Below are positions 53,457-61,891 of a stretch of DNA of 64,000 bases, piece after piece. Origin of the DNA: UBA1479 sp963972065 (GTDB lineage: Bacteria > Pseudomonadota > Alphaproteobacteria > Rhodospirillales > Casp-alpha2); assembly GCA_963972065.1 (NCBI GenBank), contig CAXAVJ010000003.1, positions 36,047-100,046 on the forward strand. The letters are read 5' to 3'. The number at the start of each line of letters is the position of its first letter. The first letter of the stretch is position 1. Made by a program: the position numbers and the translations under genes. The notes under the pieces were generated by a model. The model did no database searches and had not been told where the DNA came from. It saw nothing but the letters and a program-made list of their open reading frames with translations.

Positions 53457-54491
53457 CTAACCGTCCCGAAGCGAACCGTCGGCTACCACCGACCGGCTCC
53501 TACGTTCCTGGAGCTCCCTGTTTAACTGGGCAACCAGTTTCTCCAGGTCGCCTTCCAACGGAAGATAAACCACCACGCGGGGCCGGCCATAATAAAGGAA
53601 ATGGTATCCTTCCGGCCCCTCCAACTCGAAGGCCAATCGGTTTGCAAACGCCGTCGAAATGGCGAATTCCCTAATCTTTTGCCATGGATAGCATCGAGGC
53701 TCTAACAGCGGGCGAGGAAAGCAGATACCATTGTCTGTAATCATCAGCCCCCCGCGCACCATGAAATAAACAAAGACGGGAGGGATGAAGCCGCAGAAAA
53801 CACCCACGAATGCCTGCATAGCCAAAAGGGCCGGCTCGTCTGCAAAGCCCCACCGCCAGGTCGCCCAAAGCACACCCAGGAAAACCGCGCCAATCAAGGC
53901 AACGACCGGTGCTTGCAGAAACTTCCACGCGCGGGAAAATGGGATGAAATCAGGAAGCGGCGACCCGTCCTCGGGTGTAGAGTCATATCGGATGAAGCCA
54001 GGAAGGCCATGCACGTTCAGGTCCGGTTTGCCGCGCACTTGGTAGAGATCGCGTTCAAGAAAGACATACAGGCACGCAAGCCACACCAGGCGAAACAAGA
54101 ACACGCCAGGGAAGTAAAATGGCAAACGGCGGGCAGGGCTTAGCCAAGTCGACTCGAAATGGACAGCGGCGTCGGCGCTCCGAACCGACCTTTCTGAAGC
54201 TTCGCAGAACTGGACGCCGACACCAAGGAACACGGCAGTCGTTCCCCATTGCCATAAAAGCTGAGCGTGTGAGCCCGCCCCCTTCACATAGTCGGGGAAC
54301 GAGAAAAACCCGAAAAATCCTATCAAAATAAAGGCTTGGCCCAAGGGCGCAGTGCCGGCAACCGTGGAAAAGAACGGTACTCGGCGAAACCCCAGTTTGA
54401 AATCGATAAAGCGCGCTACCGGCCAATGGATGGCAAATGCCACCAGCATCAGGGTCGCAACCCGCAGGTACCAGTCATCCGGCCACCACAT
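53457..54491 (-). CDS. Uncharacterised membrane protein with PH-like C-terminal part
   Basis: 344 residues I do not recognise. About six hydrophobic helices lie in the N-terminal two thirds (near 10-30, 48-65, 80-95, 125-145, 195-215, 225-245). The last 100 residues look soluble and resemble a bacterial PH-type domain (LMITDNGICFPRPL, YPWQKIREFAI, VVVYLPLEGDLEKL). Base composition appears less GC-rich than the neighbours. No operon partner is evident: it stands alone between the TRAP operon and the oxygenase-like gene. Confidence 0.7.
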   Translation of the reverse strand: MWWPDDWYLRVATLMLVAFAIHWPVARFIDFKLGFRRVPFFSTVAGTAPLGQAFILIGFFGFFSFPDYVKGAGSHAQLLWQWGTTAVFLGVGVQFCEASERSVRSADAAVHFESTWLSPARRLPFYFPGVFLFRLVWLACLYVFLERDLYQVRGKPDLNVHGLPGFIRYDSTPEDGSPLPDFIPFSRAWKFLQAPVVALIGAVFLGVLWATWRWGFADEPALLAMQAFVGVFCGFIPPVFVYFMVRGGLMITDNGICFPRPLLEPRCYPWQKIREFAISTAFANRLAFELEGPEGYHFLYYGRPRVVVYLPLEGDLEKLVAQLNRELQERRSRSVVADGSLRDG

Positions 54492-54524
54492 CGCGTTCCC
54501 CTTCCCCCAAGGTCACCACCGTGA

Positions 54525-55163
54525 TTACTGCTGTGGCACGTAGTGGTCCTGCCACTTGAGCACGATGTTGAAGCTGACCGAGACCCGTGTGTCCTTGGAC
54601 AGGTTCGGGTGGATGAAGTGGCTGAGGAAGGCCGGCCACATCATCAGCAGGCCCGGTTCGGGCAGCACCGTGAATTCCGGATCGACGTAGGGGTCCTTGG
54701 CGATCGCCGTCATGTTCACGCCCGGGCGCGGATCGTAGAACGTGATGTGCGAAGGCCGCAGGTCGGCGCGGTTGCGCATGGGCTCCTTCGCCCCCGGCAT
54801 TTTCAGGTAATAGGTCCCCGACAGGTACGATCCCGGATGATTGTGGGCGTCGTGGTAATCGCCCAGACGATTGATGTTGGGCCAGCCTTGGATGGTCCAC
54901 TTCACGTCGTAGTCGATGCCGATGGCGCGCAGGTAATCAACCACGGTCTGGTTGATCTGTTCGCGCAGCCAGCCGACCGCCGGGTCGTCCAGATTGAAGA
55001 AATCGGGCGCCAGATAGTCCGTGGTCAGGTTCTTGTTCACCCGTTCCATGTCGCGGATCAGCTTGACCAGGGCCTGGGTCGGCTCCTCGAAGCCCGGCAG
55101 ATGCCGACGCACCAGCTTGGTCGGCCACAGGTCGAGGATACCGTCTTGGGAGGTGTCGGACAT
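54525..55163 (-). CDS. Putative 2OG-Fe(II) oxygenase family protein
   Basis: 212 residues resembling the TIGR02466-type family of putative 2-oxoglutarate/iron dioxygenases. The probable iron ligands are in YHDAHNHPGSYLSG (His107/His109), with a distal histidine in SHFIHPN (182-185) and Arg193 for 2-oxoglutarate. The N-terminus begins with LDLWPTKLV, typical for that family. Substrate unknown. ATG 55163 is used. A 55-residue possible gene lies just upstream. Confidence 0.78.
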   Translation of the reverse strand: MSDTSQDGILDLWPTKLVRRHLPGFEEPTQALVKLIRDMERVNKNLTTDYLAPDFFNLDDPAVGWLREQINQTVVDYLRAIGIDYDVKWTIQGWPNINRLGDYHDAHNHPGSYLSGTYYLKMPGAKEPMRNRADLRPSHITFYDPRPGVNMTAIAKDPYVDPEFTVLPEPGLLMMWPAFLSHFIHPNLSKDTRVSVSFNIVLKWQDHYVPQQ

Positions 55164-55190
55164 ATCAGGCGCAGGCCGCACTGCGGCGGG

Positions 55191-55358
55191 TTAGAAGCAT
55201 CCCAGCCCGTACAGGCTGTTCTGCACCACCTTGATCGCGTTGGCGTCCAGGCTTTTCGACAGCACGAAGGCCCCCGCGTCCCTCAATTCGGGCGCGAAGA
55301 TCAGGGCGGCCATGCCGACCAGGGCGGCGAGTGCGATCTGTCGTTGCATAAGCGCCAT
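55191..55358 (-). CDS. Possible 55-residue membrane-anchored protein
   Basis: Short frame from ATG 55358 with one hydrophobic segment (IALAALVGMAALIFA) then a polar tail ending SLYGLGCF. It ends 27 bases before the oxygenase-like gene and could be its operon partner. No clear ribosome site precedes the ATG. I do not recognise it, and it could be a chance frame. Confidence 0.4.
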   Translation of the reverse strand: MALMQRQIALAALVGMAALIFAPELRDAGAFVLSKSLDANAIKVVQNSLYGLGCF

Positions 55359-55497
55359 AATATGGCCGAACGGCGCGCGATCCAAGAAAAATGGCCAGGC
55401 CGAGGCCGCCGCCGGTCACGCTTTCGAGAGCCACGATGGATATTCAGGCTGTGTTTCCTATATGCTGACCAACACCGGATTTTCGAGGAATGCCGCC

Positions 55498-56154
55498 ATG
55501 TTTTCCCTGTTCAAGATGCCGAACAAATCAGAATTGCCGACCGCCGACCAGGCCCTGCCCGGCCGCGACACGCCGATCCCCACGTCCGAATTCCATGTCG
55601 TCACCGGCAACCGCATCAAGCCGCCGTTTCCCGACGGCACGGAAACCGCCGTGTTCGGCATGGGGTGCTTCTGGGGGGCGGAACGCAAGTTCTGGGAAAC
55701 CCCCGGTGTTTGGACCACGGCGGTGGGATACGGCGCCGGGTTCACCCCCAACCCGACCTATCAGGAGGTCTGCACGGGCCAGACCGGCCATAACGAGATT
55801 CTGCTCGCGGTCTACGACACGGCCAAGGTGAGCTTCGAGGACATGCTGAAGGTGTTCTGGGAAAATCACGACCCGACCCAAGGCATGGGCCAGGGCAATG
55901 ACCGGGGCACTCAATACCGTTCCGGCATCTACGTGAATTCGCCGGAGCAGCGCCGCGCCGCCGAAGCCTCGCTGAAAGCCTATCAGAAGAAACTCACCGA
56001 CGCCGGCTACGGCAAGATCACGACCGAGATCAAGGATGCGGGGCCCTTTTATTACGCCGAGGACGTCCATCAGCAGTATCTGGCCAAGAACCCCCGGGGC
56101 TATTGCGGGCTCGGCGGCACGGGGGTCGCCTGCCCGATCGGCCTGACGGCATGA
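55498..56154 (+). CDS. msrA: Peptide methionine-S-sulfoxide reductase
   Basis: Repairs oxidised methionine in proteins. 218 residues with the catalytic Cys57 in GMGCFWGAE, a segment of the form GYGAGxTxNPTYxEVCTGxTGHNE, and C-terminal resolving cysteines Cys203 and Cys212. The GAGGAA site near 55484 supports the ATG at 55498. katG lies 285 bases downstream on the same strand, so two oxidative-stress genes are adjacent. Confidence 0.95.
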   Translation: MFSLFKMPNKSELPTADQALPGRDTPIPTSEFHVVTGNRIKPPFPDGTETAVFGMGCFWGAERKFWETPGVWTTAVGYGAGFTPNPTYQEVCTGQTGHNEILLAVYDTAKVSFEDMLKVFWENHDPTQGMGQGNDRGTQYRSGIYVNSPEQRRAAEASLKAYQKKLTDAGYGKITTEIKDAGPFYYAEDVHQQYLAKNPRGYCGLGGTGVACPIGLTA

Positions 56155-56170
56155 TATACTGACGGGCGTT

Positions 56171-56193
56171 GATAGCTCGAAATCGAGTCTATC
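56171..56193. promoter_or_regulatory. Inverted repeat upstream of katG
   Basis: GATAGCTCGA-AA-TCGAG-T-CTATC forms a ten-base imperfect palindrome (56171-56193), followed by an AT-rich stretch. It lies 16 bases after the msrA stop and 247 bases before katG. It may be an operator or the msrA 3' hairpin (no T-run). The remaining 56194-56439 shows no gene. Confidence 0.35.
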
Positions 56194-56439
56194 GATTAAT
56201 GATAAAAATATAATCAATTATACTGAATACACGTCTCTCGGTAACGTCACCATACGCCGACGCTGCCGGTCGAACTCTCCGGCACGCTGATGGCAGCGGC
56301 CCAGTCCGGGCCGTGTCTACGGGAGAAGACGGTGGACTTGGGTAATTTTTACACCTCATAGACGCAAATTAAACTCGTCTCGACTTTTCCCTCCGCACGC
56401 GCGTTTTTCAACAACCGACGATGTAACTGGAGGACCCCA

Positions 56440-58590
56440 ATGGCCGAATCAAAATGCCCCGTCATGCACGGCGGAAACACATCGCATGGCGCATCCATGG
56501 AATGGTGGCCGGAATCGCTGAACCTGGAAATTCTGGCGCAGCACGATACCAAAACAAACCCGCTGGGCGCGGACTTCAACTACCGTGACGCGGTCAAGAC
56601 GCTCGACTTCGCGGCGTTGAAAAAAGACATGCAAGCCTTGATGACGGACAGCCAGGAATGGTGGCCGGCCGACTGGGGCCATTACGGCGGCCTGATGATC
56701 CGCATGTCCTGGCATGCCGCGGGATCGTACCGCACGGCCGACGGGCGTGGCGGCGGCGGCACCGGCAACCAGCGTTTTGCGCCGCTCAACTCCTGGCCCG
56801 ACAACGTCAGTCTGGATAAGGCGCGGCGCCTGTTGTGGCCGCTCAAGAAGAAATACGGCAACAAGGTCAGCTGGGCCGACCTGATCATTCTGGCCGGCAC
56901 GGTCGCCTATGAAACCATGGGGCTCAAGACCTTCGGTTTCGGCTATGGACGCGAAGACATCTGGCACCCGGAACTGGACATTTACTGGGGCGCGGAGAAA
57001 GAGTGGCTCGGCAAGGATCGCTATGAAGATGCCGGCGACGAAGCTTCCCTCGAAAACCCGCTCGCCGCGGTCCAGATGGGCCTGATCTACGTCAACCCGG
57101 AAGGCGTCGACGGCAAGCCGGACCCGATGAAAACGGCGGAAGCCGTCCGCGTGACCTTTGCCCGCATGGCCATGAACGACGAAGAAACCGCGGCACTGAC
57201 CGCCGGCGGCCACACCGTCGGCAAGACCCACGGCAACGGCGATGCCGCTGCATTGGGACCGGATCCCGAAGCCGCCGACGTCGACCAGCAGGGTTTCGGC
57301 TGGGCCAACCCGAACATGGACGGCAAGGCCGCCAATGCGGTGACCTCCGGGATCGAGGGGGCCTGGACGACCGAGCCCACCAAGTTCGACATGGGCTTCT
57401 TTGACCTGCTGTTCGGGTATGAGTGGGAGTTGAAGAAAAGCCCGGCCGGCGCCTACCAGTGGGAGCCCGTCGACATCAAGGAAGAAGACAAGCCGGTCGA
57501 TGCGACCGACCCGTCGATCCGCCACAACCCGATCATGACCGACGCCGACATGGCCATGAAGGTGGACCCGACCTACAACGCGATCTGCAAGAAGTTCATG
57601 GCCGATCCGCAGTACTTCAAGGACACCTTCGCCCGGGCCTGGTTCAAGTTGACACACCGCGACATGGGCCCGAAGGTCCGCTACATCGGCCCCGACGTGC
57701 CGAACGAGGACCTGATCTGGCAGGACCCGGTTCCCGCCGGTTCCAAAGGCTACGACGTCAATGCGGCCAAGTCGAAGATCGCCGCAAGCGGTCTGACGGT
57801 GGCCGAGATGGTTGCCACCGCCTGGGACAGTGCCCGCACCTATCGTGGCTCCGACATGCGGGGCGGGGCCAATGGTGCCCGCATCCGTCTGGCGCCCATG
57901 AAGGATTGGGACGGTAACGAGCCGGCCCGCTTGGCCAAGGTTCTGGGGGTGTTGGAACCCATTGCCGCGGACGTCGGCGCCAGCGTCGCCGACATGATCG
58001 TCCTGGCCGGGAATATCGGCGTCGAACAGGCCGCCAAGGCCGCGGGCGTCGAGGTCACGGTGCCCTTCGCGCCGGGCCGCGGCGATGCCTCGCCCGCCGA
58101 TACCGACGGCGACTCCTTCGACGTCATCGAACCGGTCCACGACGGCTACCGCAACTACCTGCAAAAGGATTACGCCGTCAAACCGGAAGAGCTGATGTTG
58201 GACCGTACCCAGCTCATGGGCCTCACCGCCCCGGAAATGGTCGTGCTGGTCGGCGGGATGCGGGTCATGGGCACCAACCATGGCGGCACCAAGCACGGCG
58301 TCTTCACCGACAACGAAGGCGCCTTGACCACCGACTTCTTCGTCAACCTGTGCGACATGGCCTACACCTGGAAACAGGCAGGCAAGGATGTCTACGAGAT
58401 CCGCGACCGCAAGACCGGCGCGGTCAAATGGACGGCGACCCGCATGGACCTCGTATTCGGGTCCAACTCGATCCTGCGGTCCTATGCCGAAGTCTACGCC
58501 CAGGACGACAACAAGAAGAAGTTCGTCAACGACTTCGTCGCCGCCTGGACCAAGGTGATGAACGCGGACCGCTTCGACCTCGCCGCCTGA
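56440..58590 (+). CDS. katG: Catalase-peroxidase
   Basis: Haem enzyme that destroys hydrogen peroxide by catalase and peroxidase reactions. 716 residues, two peroxidase-like halves. Distal Arg88, Trp91, His92 (RMSWHAAGSYR) and proximal His258 (TAGGHTVGKTHG) are present, as is the adduct trio Trp91-Tyr217-Met243 (LIYVNPEG, ARMAMND) needed for catalase activity. An AACTGGAGGA site precedes the ATG. Its terminator follows immediately. Confidence 0.98.
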   Translation: MAESKCPVMHGGNTSHGASMEWWPESLNLEILAQHDTKTNPLGADFNYRDAVKTLDFAALKKDMQALMTDSQEWWPADWGHYGGLMIRMSWHAAGSYRTADGRGGGGTGNQRFAPLNSWPDNVSLDKARRLLWPLKKKYGNKVSWADLIILAGTVAYETMGLKTFGFGYGREDIWHPELDIYWGAEKEWLGKDRYEDAGDEASLENPLAAVQMGLIYVNPEGVDGKPDPMKTAEAVRVTFARMAMNDEETAALTAGGHTVGKTHGNGDAAALGPDPEAADVDQQGFGWANPNMDGKAANAVTSGIEGAWTTEPTKFDMGFFDLLFGYEWELKKSPAGAYQWEPVDIKEEDKPVDATDPSIRHNPIMTDADMAMKVDPTYNAICKKFMADPQYFKDTFARAWFKLTHRDMGPKVRYIGPDVPNEDLIWQDPVPAGSKGYDVNAAKSKIAASGLTVAEMVATAWDSARTYRGSDMRGGANGARIRLAPMKDWDGNEPARLAKVLGVLEPIAADVGASVADMIVLAGNIGVEQAAKAAGVEVTVPFAPGRGDASPADTDGDSFDVIEPVHDGYRNYLQKDYAVKPEELMLDRTQLMGLTAPEMVVLVGGMRVMGTNHGGTKHGVFTDNEGALTTDFFVNLCDMAYTWKQAGKDVYEIRDRKTGAVKWTATRMDLVFGSNSILRSYAEVYAQDDNKKKFVNDFVAAWTKVMNADRFDLAA

Positions 58591-58620
58591 ACCGGCGCCG
58601 AAAGACGGTCTTGAAGACAA

Positions 58621-58655
58621 CGGGCGGGTCCCTCAGGGCCCGCCCGTTTCTCTTG
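58621..58655 (+). terminator. Rho-independent terminator of katG
   Basis: Stem cgggcggg (58621-58628) with cccgcccg (58639-58646) plus inner CCCT/AGGG-like pairing, followed by TTTCTCTTG on the plus strand, 31 bases after the katG stop. Confidence 0.85.
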
Positions 58656-58829
58656 TGCGATTGATGCCCATTGCGTCAGGCCGCCCTCTCGAAACCGCAC
58701 GCCCCTCGGGCCGGACGGTCTATATCTCAAGTCCAGGGTGTGCGTTTCATCACTTTTCCCAGGAATTCTCTATATTATTTTGATATCGAAATAAGAAGGG
58801 GGAACCCCATTGAGGAAAGGACCAAGACC

Positions 58830-59117
58830 ATGACGAAGCTCCTTGTATCGGACGACAACCCCAACGGCGCCAAGCTGGAGGACATTCTCCGCATCCTGCG
58901 CAATGACATCATCGCGCGCTGCAACGTCTCCGTCGAAACCCATGAACGGGAGACGGAGAAAGTCGTCGCCAACAACATGCGCATCCTCAACCTGCTGACG
59001 GAATGCATCGACCTGGCCGAGGTCTCGACCGACATCCTGGTCCAGGCTTACGGCGTCGAACAGGCCGCCAAGGGCATCGCCCGGCGCCCCGAGGGGAGCC
59101 AGAACGCCTCGGCCTAA
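58830..59117 (+). CDS. Uncharacterised 95-residue soluble protein
   Basis: Starts at ATG 58830 with a GAGGAAAGG stretch 10-18 bases upstream. Sequence begins MTKLLVSDDNPNGAKLED and is mostly helical and acidic, with no signal peptide, membrane segment or cysteine cluster beyond Cys32 and Cys63. I do not recognise the family. An AT-rich patch at about 58766-58795 (TATATTATTTTGATATCG) just upstream could hold a strong promoter. No neighbour shares its strand closely. Confidence 0.68.
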   Translation: MTKLLVSDDNPNGAKLEDILRILRNDIIARCNVSVETHERETEKVVANNMRILNLLTECIDLAEVSTDILVQAYGVEQAAKGIARRPEGSQNASA

Positions 59118-59225
59118 CCGTGCTTAGGGATGGCTGGCACCCGTCCCCGCGAGGGAAGCCCCGTCCCCGCAAGGGAAGCGAAGATACCGCCGGCGTTATG
59201 CCTTAAACCCGACAGGGTCTGTCAT

Positions 59226-59591
59226 TTAAGAAGCTCTGTACCGCGACATATCGGCGAAGGCCGCGACCGCGGCACTGGCGATGACCGTTTCGTAACCCCT
59301 CTCCGGGTAAGGAACGTTCAAGCCGCCCTTGACGACGCGGACCGATGCGCGGCCGTGCGGCAGCAGGGCCTGCACCGCGTCGATATCGACCGCCGAGGGG
59401 TCCTGCACGCCGATCGTCACCTCGACCGTCATCTCAGTGTCCGGGTCCATGCCCAGTTCGCGCATGAACGACAGGCTCGAATGGTGGATGGCGTCATCGA
59501 CGGCGCGGCACGCGGCTTTCGTGTAATTGCCCCCACGCAGCGACACGCCGGAGCCCATTTCCAAAATCACGCGATCCAGTTTCTTGCTCAT
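59226..59591 (-). CDS. Lin0512-family protein (copy 2)
   Basis: 121 residues. It opens with RVILEMGSGVSLRGGNYTKAA and has AVDDAIHHSSLSF, matching the Lin0512 family of unknown function. Its start overlaps the stop of the copy upstream by four bases (ATGA), so the two paralogues are translated together. They share the pattern MG(S/Q)G-x5-G-x2-(Y/S)TKAA but differ considerably elsewhere. Confidence 0.82.
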   Translation of the reverse strand: MSKKLDRVILEMGSGVSLRGGNYTKAACRAVDDAIHHSSLSFMRELGMDPDTEMTVEVTIGVQDPSAVDIDAVQALLPHGRASVRVVKGGLNVPYPERGYETVIASAAVAAFADMSRYRAS

Positions 59592-59953
59592 TGGGCGGCT
59601 CCCAGAAGTTCATCCGAAACCTCCATGCGGACCACGACCGCCGCATGGGCCAGCAAGGTTGAATCCGTGCCGTCCGGTGTCACGATCTCCAATCCGCCTT
59701 CCTTGCAGGTCACGGTGATCTGACCGTAGGGAAAGACCGCCGCGACGGCAGCCTTGTCGATGGTCTCGGGGCGCGGTGCCCCGATGGTCACCTCGATCAC
59801 CATGTTGTCGCGCGGCTGCCCAAGGACATCGGCGATCTGCAGGTAATTGCGCCACAGCGCATCGCGCACGGCGCGTTCAGCGGCCTTGGTGCTGTCCGCG
59901 CCGTGGATATCGGTCCCCTGCCCCATTTGCAGAACCATGCGTTTCAAGCTCAC
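59588..59953 (-). CDS. Lin0512-family protein (copy 1)
   Basis: 121 residues of the same family: MVLQMGQGTDIHGADSTKAA, then AVRDALWRNYLQ. First of two tandem paralogues, the pair probably forming a hetero-oligomer; this is inference from adjacency and equal length. No family function is known to me. The upstream 33 bases lead to tRNA-Arg. Confidence 0.84.
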   Translation of the reverse strand: MSLKRMVLQMGQGTDIHGADSTKAAERAVRDALWRNYLQIADVLGQPRDNMVIEVTIGAPRPETIDKAAVAAVFPYGQITVTCKEGGLEIVTPDGTDSTLLAHAAVVVRMEVSDELLGAAQ

Positions 59954-59986
59954 CGCAGCCCACTCCCTTTAAGTCATTGAAATAAC

Positions 59987-60063
59987 TGGCGACCCCGGCA
60001 GGACTCGAACCTGCAACCTGCTGCTTAGAAGGCAGCTGCTCTATCCAGTTGAGCTACGGAGTC
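59987..60063 (-). tRNA. tRNA-Arg (TCT)
   Basis: 77 bases with acceptor GACTCCG paired with CGGGGTC (one G-T pair), anticodon loop CTTCTAA with TCT, T-arm CAGGTTCGAGTCCTG, discriminator G and encoded CCA. Confidence 0.96.
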
Positions 60064-60107
60064 TCCGGCGGACATGGCGCCGGCAAGACGGCCCGGCGCA
60101 GCCCCAT

Positions 60108-60416
60108 TCAGTGGGTCCAGACGCCGACCTTGTCGTAGGCGAAATTATCGGAATAGTTCTTCGGCTTGACGCGGCGCGTGTGCGGCTCGATCACCTTGTA
60201 GATCAGGCCGTTCTTCTTGGCGTAGTCGACGGCTTCTTCCTTGCTGTCGAACTTGAGCCGCAGCTGGCCACGGGTGTCGCCCGAGCCGATCCAGCCCATC
60301 AGGGGATCGGCGACGCGGGGTTCCGCCGGCTCGTATTCCAGTATCCAGCGCCGGGTTTTGCCCCGGCCGGACTGCATGGCGTTCTTCGCCGGCTGAAAAA
60401 TGCGCGCTTCGCTCAT
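60108..60416 (-). CDS. Complex I accessory subunit, NDUFS4 homologue
   Basis: 102 residues from ATG 60416 matching the ETC complex I subunit (PF04800) family: ARIFQPAKNAMQSGRG, WILEYEP, PLMGWIGSGDT, then FDSKEEAVDYAKKNG and the C-terminal VKPKNYSDNFAYDK. It is the alphaproteobacterial counterpart of mitochondrial NDUFS4, which stabilises the NADH module of complex I. The nuo operon is 45 kb away in the window. It lies between tRNA-Arg and tRNA-Pro on the same strand, which may mean co-transcription. Confidence 0.93.
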   Translation of the reverse strand: MSEARIFQPAKNAMQSGRGKTRRWILEYEPAEPRVADPLMGWIGSGDTRGQLRLKFDSKEEAVDYAKKNGLIYKVIEPHTRRVKPKNYSDNFAYDKVGVWTH

Positions 60417-60547
60417 CTTCCCAATTCCCATCCTGGCGCGGCCGGTTGCCGCGCGTCTTAAGGTCTTCTATGCGGCCATCAGGCCGTCCCGTCAACGGTC
60501 ACATGGACGGACCCGGCGGCACGGCCCTGGGCCGCCTGCCTGGATAC

Positions 60548-60624
60548 TGGTCGGGGCGACTGGATTCGAACCAGCGACATCGTGCTCCCAAAGCACGCAC
60601 TCTACCAGGCTGAGCTACGCCCCG
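60548..60624 (-). tRNA. tRNA-Pro (TGG)
   Basis: 77 bases with acceptor CGGGGCG paired with CGCCCCG, D-arm AGCTCAGCCTGGTAGAGT, anticodon loop CTTTGGGAG with TGG, T-arm CTGGTTCGAATCCAG, discriminator A and encoded CCA. Confidence 0.97.
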
Positions 60625-60671
60625 ACGCGGTGGAAACCTATGATTTAAGCCTGCCCAAGGCAAGCACGCGG

Positions 60672-61178
60672 TTAGCGGAAGATCGCGTGCTCGACCCGGT
60701 CGCCGACACGGATGCCGAGCCGCGCCACCGTCCCGGCGGCGACTTCCAACACGGCGCGGTTGCGCTCCGGCGCCTCGATGGTGTCCAGCGACTGCGGCGT
60801 CGTGCGTTCGCGAATGAATCCGATGCGCCCATCCGCGCCGATGAACAGCATATCAAGCGGAATGAAGGTGTTGCGCATCCACATGGAGATGTAAATCTCG
60901 CGCCCGAAGTCGAACAACATGCCGCGGTCCGGTGCCAGGTCGCGGCGATACATCAGACCGAGGGCGCGCTGCGCGTCGTCGACCGCCATCTCGACCTTGA
61001 ACGGGTGTGCGCCGTTCACCGTGTGCACGACCACTTCGGATTCGGCGAATCTGACCGCCCGGCCGTCCGCATGCACTGGCGTGCCGCCCAAAACGACGCA
61101 AAGCACCGCCAACACACCGGCATAACACAGGGCGGCGCGGCGCGTGATTTTCCACGATCTGAAAATCCTGTCGATCAT
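60672..61178 (-). CDS. Exported DUF192 domain protein
   Basis: 168 residues with an N-terminal basic region and hydrophobic helix (about 18-32, cleavage likely near VHA). The mature part matches DUF192: FKVEMAVDDAQRALGLMYR, GMLFDFGREIYISMWMRNT and IPLDMLFIGADGRIGFI, ending with RLGIRVGDRVEH. Function unknown. The ATG at 61178 is preferred because it gives a complete signal peptide; the frame extends further upstream. It is divergent from the Mrp operon. Confidence 0.84.
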   Translation of the reverse strand: MIDRIFRSWKITRRAALCYAGVLAVLCVVLGGTPVHADGRAVRFAESEVVVHTVNGAHPFKVEMAVDDAQRALGLMYRRDLAPDRGMLFDFGREIYISMWMRNTFIPLDMLFIGADGRIGFIRERTTPQSLDTIEAPERNRAVLEVAAGTVARLGIRVGDRVEHAIFR

Positions 61179-61398
61179 TTCAGGCCCATCGCACCTATTA
61201 ATAATACAGCTTCCGTAGATTTCCGCCGCCCTTGGTATACCAGCGCGAACGTCCTTGTTATTCCATGAAATTATGCCCATTTTGTTGTCACGTCGATGGC
61301 TTTGGGTGGTATACCTGAGCCTCGGATAACGTTGTGATCGGTGTCGCCCTTCAAAGGTGCGGTAACGCCGACCAGGGGAAGAACGGGGGAACGTTTCA

Positions 61399-61887
61399 GT
61401 GCTCCATGCGATCAGCCTTAGCATCGGCCTGGCCGCGCTCTGGTGGCTGCTGTCGGGCTATACGATTCCGCTGATCCTGGCCTTCGGCGCCGCTTCCGTC
61501 GCCCTGGTCGTGTTCATCGCCCACCGCATGGATGTGGTCGACCACGAAGGCCACCCCATCCAGGTTACCTGGCGCTGGCTGACCTACCTGCCCTGGCTGG
61601 GCAAGGAAATCGTCATGGCCAACATCGACGTGGTCAAGGCCGTGCTGTCGCCCAAGGGCCGGGTCCATACCTCGGTCCTGCGCACCAAGGCGACGCAGAA
61701 GACCGAACTGGGCCATGTTATCTACGCCAATTCCATCACCCTCACGCCGGGCACGGTGACCCTTGCCGTCGAGGACGGGGTGATGATCGTCCACGCGCTG
61801 ACGCGGGGTGCCGCCGACGGGCTGAAGTCCGGCGAGATGGACCGCCGCTGCACGGCCGTCGAAGGTGCTCCCGGAGAGGACCGCTAA
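61399..61887 (+). CDS. mrpE: Na+/H+ antiporter subunit E (Mrp type)
   Basis: Subunit of a multi-gene monovalent cation/proton antiporter. 162 residues starting with GTG 61399 (GGGGGAA site upstream): two N-terminal helices, then a cytoplasmic domain with YANSITLTPGTVTLAVEDG, the family signature. First gene of the operon, so a promoter is expected in 61180-61398. Confidence 0.92.
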   Translation: MLHAISLSIGLAALWWLLSGYTIPLILAFGAASVALVVFIAHRMDVVDHEGHPIQVTWRWLTYLPWLGKEIVMANIDVVKAVLSPKGRVHTSVLRTKATQKTELGHVIYANSITLTPGTVTLAVEDGVMIVHALTRGAADGLKSGEMDRRCTAVEGAPGEDR

Positions 61888-61891
61888 CGCC

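Noticed and set aside
56449..58620. 723-codon open frame on the minus strand opposite katG
   Set aside because: It mirrors katG codon structure in a GC-rich genome; the plus-strand protein has all catalytic residues, and the minus-strand translation is His/Gly/Val-rich without family character.
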